DNA of 13,858 nucleotides from Cymbomonas tetramitiformis (lineage: Eukaryota > Chlorophyta > Pyramimonadophyceae > Pyramimonadales > Pyramimonadaceae): assembly GCA_001247695.2 (NCBI GenBank), contig LGRX02015177.1, positions 1 to 13,858 of the forward strand, read 5' to 3'. The position numbers and the translations under genes are program-made. This document shows positions 8,843 through 13,858 of this stretch, piece by piece; position 1 is the stretch's first letter, and each line of letters starts with the position of its first letter. Under the pieces are notes generated by a model. It was not told where the DNA came from. It was given only the letters and a program-made list of their open reading frames with translations, and made no database searches.

Positions 8843-8923
8843 TGCACCGGCCGGGTTTCCATTCACATATGTGTCATATGTGTCATGCAAGCTGGGCTAT
8901 GTAGCCGCAGCTGATTAGAAAAC
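8843..8923 (+). repeat. Split direct repeat B2 (right terminus)
   Basis: 81 bp nearly identical to B1 (8028-8108). It ends ctgattagaaaac, after which sequence unrelated to the element begins (cagctattgc). It marks the right boundary. Confidence 0.93.
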
Positions 8924-9401
8924 CAGCTATTGCTAAACGAACACTGCTTTGCGGCACGCTTTTCGAACGATACGCTTTTCGAATGTACGCGTTACACTCA
9001 CGCAATTTAACCCCTGTTACGCCCTTTAGCGTCGTAGATGAAAACTGCGAAACGATTTGTAAGTCGTGGATAAGTATGTGTCGCACGCGGCAGTATATAA
9101 TTTGATATTTAGAATATTCAATATAAAGCCCTTTATATTTAATTGGTCAATATTTAATTTTATTTTAATTTTATTGGAATTGCACAGTGTCACGACTGTT
9201 GAGTATAAATATAACTTAGCACTGTAGTATTATTTTAAATATGACTTATTTATATTTTTTAAGAATAAGTTGAAGACTTTTATTGACGGTATAAATATTT
9301 GGATGTGGTCGACTGGATATTGATAATAAGACGTTAGACGTATGACATGACATGACATGACATGACATGACATGTCATACGTCTGTAAAGCGTAAGCGTT
9401 T
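8924..9401. other. AT-rich non-coding flank with ATGAC palindrome
   Basis: No gene is seen. acgcttttcgaa is repeated near 8956 and 8971. From 9090 the sequence is strongly AT-rich. At 9336-9384 a run of atgac units lies inside a palindrome with 14-nt perfect arms (agacgtatgacatg and its complement). The 20-bp string taaatatttggatgtggtcg occurs at 9292 and again at 9645. Confidence 0.6.
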
Positions 9402-9490
9402 TGTCACCCTCTTTGAAAAATCTGGTTTTTTATGTCACACTTTTGTGTATAAATGTTTGGGGATAAATCTTTAGATTGTCGCCCTCTTTG
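9402..9490. repeat. Diverged copies of the 68-bp repeat
   Basis: tgtcaccctctttgaaaaat, ggttttttatgtcac and ttttgtgtataaat match the units at 3384-3586, and a second partial unit follows (ggggataaatctttagattg). The retrotransposon therefore sits between two blocks of the same repeat family. Confidence 0.85.
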
Positions 9491-9931
9491 CTGTCATCGT
9501 GTAGACGCTGTCATCGTGTAGACGCTTTTTGATCGTTGTCATCGTGCATGACGCTTTCAATCGTCATCGTCATGCGTCGCTGTTCGATCTGTCACGCTTA
9601 TTATAATAAATTTAAAATAAATAATTTATAATACAAAGCCTCTTTAAATATTTGGATGTGGTCGCCAAGGACACATCAGACGTGAGAATTGAGACTCAGT
9701 GACACGCAAAACTGCGAGAATGAAGGTTGATGACACTGTCATGAACGTCGACTGTATGGGCTGGGCCCATGGCCGAGCCCCACAAGGCCATGGCCAGGCC
9801 GCTTACATTATTGTGCCCGGAGGCACAGCGTGAGCCGATATGCCTATGCGTCCGTATGTGTGTCATCGGGAGTAATCTGGGATTGGCACGATGACAGTGA
9901 AATTGGGCTTGAAATCACGATGAGAATGAGT
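9490..9931. other. Non-coding stretch with short repeats
   Basis: gctgtcatcgtgtagac is repeated twice head to tail (9490-9523), followed by variants of gtcatcgt..atgacgc. 9601-9665 is AT-rich and repeats motifs seen at 9114-9311. 9770-9800 holds ggcccatggccgagccccac with ggccatggcc, a small inverted structure. No coding sequence is seen. Confidence 0.45.
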
Positions 9932-10176
9932 ACCAGATGTCCGGGGTATGACAGTATGACACTATGACAGTATGGCACTATGACACTATAGTAGTATGAC
10001 AGTACTGTGGGGTGGTCATCGTGGCACTCAGTCAGACCCTCGAAGAATGGTCAGATTCGCATCGGGATCGGAAAGACAATGAAATCGAATATCAGATGTC
10101 GGGGCTATGACAGTATGACGCTATGACAGTACAGTAGTATGACAGTACTGTGTGGCAGTCATCGTGTCAGTCTGTC
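9932..10176. repeat. Tandem duplication, ~159-bp offset, TATGACAG-rich
   Basis: Copy 1 (9932-10034) and copy 2 (10091-10176) both run: a-cagatgtc, ggggtatgacagtatgac, gtagtatgacagtactgtg, then a gtcatcgtg end. Copy 2 lacks an internal tatggcactatgacac. The core is built of tatgaca(g/c) words like those in the A repeat of the retrotransposon. Confidence 0.8.
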
Positions 10177-10253
10177 GACATAGCATCTGAATCGAGAATG
10201 ACGAATCGGAATTAGAAATGAGATCGGATCGGGAATTGAACGTTGAGCCGAAG

Positions 10254-10487
10254 TGTGACATCGGCTCTCGAGTGGTTGACCCTGCAACCTGAGTGACGAG
10301 TGAATAAGTAGAGCACTTGAGAAGTGTTTAGCCTTCAGAACTCGGAACCGAATTATCGTTTGTACCTCAATCTGGCCCTGATCCAGTATATTATAAAATC
10401 CGAATTGTGTACCTTTGCACGTTCAATCAAAAACATTATTCCGAGCATCTGTCGTACTGCCCACGGGCACATTTGGTATCAATAGCG
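10254..10487 (+). mobile_element. Possible LTR fragment with primer-binding-site-like motif
   Basis: The candidate LTR starts tgtgacatcgg (10254) and ends gggcaca (10465-10471), obeying the TG..CA rule, with atattataaaat near 10387 as a TATA-like box. Two bases later comes tggtatcaatagcg (10474-10487), whose first eight bases match the primer-binding site complementary to plant-type initiator tRNA-Met (tggtatcagagc). No second LTR and no gag or pol follow, so it would be a remnant. A rival primer-like tggggggctc-type motif (tgggggctc, 10677-10685, tRNA-Pro-like) exists, so the LTR limits are uncertain. Confidence 0.35.
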
Positions 10488-10535
10488 TTACTTTGAACGT
10501 TTCTACGCGTTCAGCCACGGCGTTCACGTAACTTT

Positions 10536-10664
10536 CGTTATACTGCGGGGGGAGACCTGTGCTTTTGGGATACTGGGCGCAACTTTTACGTCAGAAAAGT
10601 CATTTATTTTCAGAGAAGGAATCCATATACTGTTTCCCAAAAGTCACGAAACATCAGTATAACG
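10536..10664. mobile_element. Foldback (MITE-like) element
   Basis: The left arm contains cgttatactg (10536-10545) and cttttggga (10562-10570). The right arm contains their exact complements in the reverse order, tcccaaaag (10635-10643) and cagtataacg (10655-10664). Arms of about 30-35 nt flank a ~64-nt middle. No protein is encoded. No clear target duplication is visible. Confidence 0.55.
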
Positions 10665-11258
10665 TTCCCTTAACAGTGGGGGCTCAACCAGGCTCAGAAA
10701 AGTCAAGATTGGTTTTCCGATCTTAAACTCAAAGTCTGCCCCAGGCTACAAACGACCGTCAGGGAGCACCCTAAAGGGTTTCCCCGGTCTACAGTAGCCA
10801 GGAAAACCCCATAACTCACTTTCCAGAGCCTTAAAAAGGCCAAAAACAGCCAAAAACAGCCCAAAACAGCCCAAAACAGCCGTTTTAGCCCGTTTTCAGC
10901 CTACCCCAAAACCTTCACCAGCAGCCCCCACCACCAAAAACCCCTTCCCCAGACCCCATAGGACAGCCCAGAACCCCCCAATACCGCCCTCACGGCCATC
11001 GGTAGTGGGGAAAGCCCCTCCAAATAGCGCTTTCAGCAGTCTCTGGACAGCTCCTCTGGCACTTTCTGGTACCCTCCAGCAGCACCTTGGCTGGAGTATT
11101 TTGGGACATACGGAGCACAGCTATCTTCTGGAGCCTTACTGAGCCTCTTGGTTGGACCTGACACACTTTCCCTTGCAGTTGCTTGACTCCTGTCCGCGCA
11201 CCTTAGCACTTGAAAATCGTGTCGCGGAGCCCTGGAGAAATTTTGAATTCGCTGGTGC
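10665..11258. other. Non-coding stretch with CCAAAACAG repeats
   Basis: At 10841-10880 caaaaacagc/ccaaaacagc is repeated four times, followed by cgttttagcccgttttcagc, a near complement of the same word. The rest (10885-11258) is C- and A-rich then mixed; no convincing gene is seen. Confidence 0.5.
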
Positions 11259-11444
11259 ATGTCAGTTCCTCCACAAGAATACAGGAGAGCGTGGTGGAAG
11301 CAGGGGCCTCTGAAGTGGGTATTTCCTCCAGATCCTACCTACCCACCAGCAGGCGCCTTCGACCAGAGCGGCCCTCCTTCCCCCTCTTCCTCTGACGACG
11401 AAGTGGACCCTACGTTTGCGGACGCGTGCAATACATCGTATTGA
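11259..11444 (+). CDS. Short open frame, unknown, low confidence
   Basis: 61 codons from the ATG at 11259, with an in-frame stop just upstream. The composition is protein-like: a basic aromatic start (EYRRAWWKQG), a proline-rich middle and an acidic serine patch SPSSSDDEVDP like a casein-kinase site. It ends where the TATTG-rich satellite begins. It could be a fragment of a retrotransposon gag or of a disordered host protein, or chance. I recognise no family. Confidence 0.2.
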   Translation: MSVPPQEYRRAWWKQGPLKWVFPPDPTYPPAGAFDQSGPPSPSSSDDEVDPTFADACNTSY

Positions 11445-12340
11445 ACACATATTGCATGCATATTGCACGCGTATTGACAATAAATGTTCAATACAATAAA
11501 AAATGTTTATGTGTGCAAATATGCAAGCGCGATCCGACATGTGTGCAACATAGTAGTATGCAGTGAGCCCTCCCTGTATGTATTGACATATATTGAAGAG
11601 AGTTATTTCAATATGCCTTCAACACATGTGTAGTATAGGGTTGGAGACATGCACCATGCATGTCGCAAACACTATGAAGGCATGTTGCAGACATATTGCT
11701 CACATATTGTATACATATTGTAAGTCAACATTCAATATGTTGGATACACACTGCGGACCTACTGCATACGTATTGAACATGTAAATTCAATATGCTGTAT
11801 ATATATTGCGGACCTATTGAATATGTATTGAAACGGAACATTCAGTATGTTGGATACATACTGCGGACCTACTGCATACGTATTGAACATGCAAATTCAA
11901 TATGTTATACATATATTGCGGACCTATTGCATATGTATTGAAACGGAACATTCAGTATGTTGGATACATATTGCGGACATATTGCATACGTATTGAACAT
12001 ACAAATTCAATATGTTGTATATATATTGCGGACCTATTGCATATGTATTGAAACGGAACATTCAGTATGTTGGATACATACTACGGACCTATTGCATACG
12101 TATTGAACATGCAAATTCAATATGTTGTATATATATTGCGGACCTATTGCATATGTACTGAAACGGAACATTCAGTATGTTGTATATATATTGCGGACCT
12201 AATGCATACGTATTGAACAAGCAAATTCAATATGCTATATATATACTGTGGACATATCGCATATGTATTGAAATAAAAGTTGCCTATGTCAAATATATAC
12301 TATAGACCTATAACATACATATTGCACATTTGCAACATGC
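11440..12340. repeat. Satellite array, 110-bp higher-order unit of two ~55-bp monomers
   Basis: ttca(g/a)tatgttgg recurs at 11731, 11841, 11951, 12061 and 12171, exactly 110 bp apart. Within each unit a related half begins near +55 (ttcaatatg, for example at 11786). Each half carries (t/c)attgcggacctattgcat and tattgaa. The two half types alternate: one follows gaaacggaaca, the other gaacatgcaaa. 11440-11730 and 12290-12340 hold more diverged relatives. Confidence 0.93.
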
Positions 12341-12560
12341 AGTGTGTTTACTATGTATCCACTATGCGTATGCTATGCGAGATAAATAAAATAAGAATAC
12401 AGTCGTAGGGAACACTCGAGCATCTTTACTACGATTGACATGTATCTAGCTAGGCACAAAGAAATACGAATGGGACTATCAAATTTACAAATACACAAAA
12501 TAGTGTTCTACTCGTGCACTCTCTATTTACAAGATGCCAACCTAAAATCAATGTATTCAT
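12341..12560. other. Non-coding spacer
   Basis: AT-rich sequence between the satellite and the duplicated 175-bp units. I see no supported feature. Confidence 0.4.
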
Positions 12561-13022
12561 CTAGAACGCTTGACGGGATGCTTGAAGTTGACGTTGTACT
12601 CGAGGCGGTCGATTTCTCCATCTCGCTTTGCTCCAAAACAACCGATCTAAAATGGAAAATAAAGAGCCAACACTTAGTAAAAAAGCGGAAATGCACAAAA
12701 GAATATTCTATTGAAAACATAAAGGACTTATCAACCTAGAATGTTTGAAGGGATGCTTGAAGTTGACGTTGTACTCGAGGCGGTCGATTTCCTCAATTTC
12801 GCCTTGCTCGAAAACAGCCAATCTGAAAAGGAAAGTAAAGAGCCAACACTTAGTAAAAAGCGGAAAAGCAAAAACAAACCTTTATTGAAAACATAATTAA
12901 CAACCGAGCAACCTCAAATAAATGCGAATATGAACGCGAGATGAAAACCTAATATGACTTCGCCACGCCAACGTTTTCAGCGGATCTGAAAAACGAAACC
13001 AACCAACTAACGTTTAGTAAAG
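12561..13022 (-). repeat. Tandem 175-bp units resembling intron 3' end plus exon (two full, one partial)
   Basis: Copy 1 (12561-12735) and copy 2 (12736-12896) align along their length. A shorter, diverged third copy covers about 12965-13022. On the minus strand each has tttactaa (branch-site-like), a pyrimidine tract and an acceptor: ttag before 12646, ttttcag before 12822 and tttttcag before 12985. After the acceptor of copy 2, phase 1 reads LAVFEQGEIEEIDRLEYNVK and continues to a possible gt donor at about 12737. Copy 1 reads nearly the same but has lost one base after GAG, shifting the frame. Copy 3 resembles the others only in the first few codons. I do not recognise the peptide. It may be a duplicated exon of an unknown gene or its pseudogene remains. 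Confidence 0.6.
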
Positions 13023-13079
13023 AAGAAAGAAATTAGCAGTCGCCAACGAAAGAAGCAAAGGAAAGTAACAGGGGGATGT
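12897..13079. other. Mostly non-coding, partial repeat copy
   Basis: Apart from the third, partial unit noted at 12965-13022, only A-rich sequence is seen. Confidence 0.35.
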
Positions 13080-13146
13080 GGAGTGAGTTGGGTTTGAACC
13101 AACTATTCCGAGTGCAAAGGACTCGCGGGAATTTCCCGTTCACTCC
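13080..13146 (-). tRNA. tRNA-like cloverleaf, unusual D-arm (possible pseudogene)
   Basis: On the minus strand the 67 nt fold as: acceptor ggagtga/tcactcc (7 of 7 pairs), 2-nt linker, a mini D-arm ggg-aaatt-ccc, anticodon arm cgagt-cctttgc-actcg (5 of 5 pairs, 7-nt loop), 5-nt variable region, T-arm gttgg-ttcaaac-ccaac (5 of 5 pairs, canonical TTCRA loop). The B box ggttcaaaccc is good. Against a normal gene: no U8, no GG in the D-loop, no A box, C instead of U at position 33, and no T-run after the 3' end. The central triplet of the loop would be ttt (Lys), but this should not be trusted. Confidence 0.4.
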
Positions 13147-13513
13147 TAGTCAAAGTTTCACGCATGCCAAGTACGAGCGCGCGAAGCACACACAAAATGA
13201 TACACACGCATAACCAAAACATGCACTGCAAACCAATGCCATATTGCAACCTGTGAGAATTAAAAATATCACAGCACGCAACTCACTGGCGAGGCTGCTG
13301 CAACACTGCTGACGGCGAACTGTGAAGAGAGCAATGACGTGAGTTTGAACTTTACCGTTCAGAAAAATCGAAGTGTTCAAAAACTTTCCCTGCCGTTCAG
13401 AAGTCACATCGGATCGACGCGTCATGCGAGCACGATCGACGATGACGACGATGATGACGATGCGATGTGTCAGACTTTAATAAAATATTACTTAAAATTA
13501 TAAAGGAGGTATC
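13147..13513. other. Non-coding stretch with GATGAC simple repeat
   Basis: 13437-13465 is a short gacgatgac-type repeat, followed by AT-rich sequence (ttaataaaatattac). A 91-codon minus-strand frame at 13150-13425 is hydrophobic and cysteine-rich, without ATG context or homology that I recognise; I do not accept it as a gene. Confidence 0.4.
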
Positions 13514-13595
13514 AATTTCATCGTACTGGTCTAGTGGTTTCCCATCGATCTCAAAGACTTGAGGTGATGGGTTCGAGCCCCACTGAAAGTTTTTT
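13514..13595 (+). ncRNA. tRNA-derived Pol III module (SINE-head-like)
   Basis: An A box tggtctagtgg (13527-13537) and a B box ggttcgagccc (13570-13580) lie 43 bp apart, as in tRNA genes. A run of six T (13590-13595) follows directly, as a Pol III terminator would. aatttca (13514-13520) can pair 6 of 7 with tgaaagt (13584-13590), but extra bases separate it from the A box, so the cloverleaf is imperfect. cccatc and gatggg can pair around the middle. This fits a decayed tRNA gene or the 5' head of a SINE; no SINE body or A-tail is clear downstream. Confidence 0.5.
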
Positions 13596-13858
13596 CGGTC
13601 CATAATGTGGGTCATTTCGGGTACTTCTTGAGCATTTTGGGGGTACTTCTTGAGTTACGATTTCGGCCGTTCGATTAACGAACGAGGGGTGCAGATTCTC
13701 CTAAAAATTAAAATTCCAAAATTGTTTCCCCGAAAATTGTTCAATCTGTTCAATACTACTGCAATACATGAGGGCTCACTGCAATACGTTAGCGATTACA
13801 GGCGTATTGAAATGGCGTATTGGAGATGGATTGAAAAAGCGCCAAGTCAGCTTTGCGA
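13596..13858. other. Non-coding end of window with TATTG words
   Basis: gggtacttcttgag is repeated (about 13619 and 13642). From 13740 caata/tattg words reappear, including an inverted copy of cagtgagccctc found at 11561. No coding sequence is seen. Confidence 0.45.

Larger units (their letters stand above)
3617..8923 (+). mobile_element. DIRS-group (PAT/Ngaro-type) tyrosine-recombinase retrotransposon, defective copy
   Basis: The element is bounded by split direct repeats: A1 at the left end, B1 joined to A2 internally, B2 at the right end. This is the hallmark of PAT/Ngaro-type YR retrotransposons, in contrast to the inverted termini of DIRS1. Between them lie gag with a CCHC zinc knuckle, an RT with YVDD, RNase H, a methyltransferase-like CNPPF domain and an N-terminal and central tyrosine recombinase, all on the plus strand. 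There is no integrase, no protease and no LTR. Elements of this group are copied through RNA and then integrated as a circle by the recombinase, so no target-site duplication is expected and none is obvious. Frame breaks in pol and a truncated recombinase make this copy non-functional. Assignment to PAT versus Ngaro rests on structure only and would need an RT tree. Confidence 0.9.

Noticed and set aside
8682..9086. Short frames near the right end of the retrotransposon
   Set aside because: They cross the B2 boundary and have no recognisable protein features.
9336..10176. CRISPR-like array from the repeated TATGAC/GTCATCGT words
   Set aside because: Units have no constant repeat with unique spacers, and the context is a eukaryotic nuclear genome.
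11440..12340. Satellite as a CRISPR array or coding repeat
   Set aside because: The whole 55/110-bp unit is conserved, without unique spacers, and frames are not kept.
12440..12739. Plus-strand 99-codon frame
   Set aside because: It crosses the 175-bp repeats, whose splice-like signals and better coding pattern are on the minus strand.
13150..13425. 91-codon minus-strand frame as a membrane protein
   Set aside because: Hydrophobicity arises from AT/GT-rich codons; no homology or gene context supports it.

Overview
This is eukaryotic nuclear DNA. One host-type gene is split by introns with canonical GT..AG ends. The rest holds a tyrosine-recombinase (YR) retrotransposon of the DIRS/PAT/Ngaro group, an LTR-like fragment, a foldback (MITE-like) element, several tandem-repeat families and two tRNA-like modules. 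No bacterial operon, Shine-Dalgarno signal or prophage is visible. The organism cannot be fixed from sequence alone. An alga or other protist is a reasonable guess: PAT-like elements are known in green algae, and a plant-type tRNA-iMet-like primer site occurs near 10474. An invertebrate cannot be excluded.

Layout. 1-420: no gene, one short 29-bp tandem repeat. 422-1110: GC-rich minisatellite of ~60 bp units. 1128-2927 (minus strand): five-exon gene for a small 2-oxoglutarate/Fe(II) dioxygenase of about 230 residues. Its third intron carries a second minisatellite (~29 bp units), and a TATA-like promoter lies near 3040-3058. 3384-3586: three 68-bp direct repeats whose relatives reappear at 9402-9490, on the other side of the retrotransposon.

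3617-8923: the YR retrotransposon. It has the A1 ... B1A2 ... B2 split direct repeat arrangement of PAT/Ngaro-type elements, with gag (zinc knuckle), then reverse transcriptase, RNase H and a Dam-methyltransferase-like domain, then a tyrosine recombinase. The pol region has at least three frame breaks and the recombinase stops before its HxxR and Tyr motifs, so this copy looks dead. The A repeats and the B1/A2 junction contain lox-like palindromes (13-bp arms, 4-5 bp spacer), probably the recombinase's own crossover sites.

8924-13858: no convincing long gene. It contains AT-rich sequence with dispersed repeats, an ATGAC microsatellite in a perfect palindrome, a ~159-bp tandem duplication rich in TATGACAG, an LTR-like sequence with a primer-binding-site-like motif, a ~130-bp foldback element, a 110-bp satellite array built of two 55-bp half-units (~11730-12290), a minus-strand tandem array of intron/exon-like units (12561-13022), a 67-nt tRNA-like cloverleaf (13080-13146, minus) and a tRNA-derived Pol III module (~13514-13595, plus).

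The most interesting items are the retrotransposon's recombination-site architecture, the repeated splice-acceptor/exon unit, and the odd tRNA-like cloverleaf.
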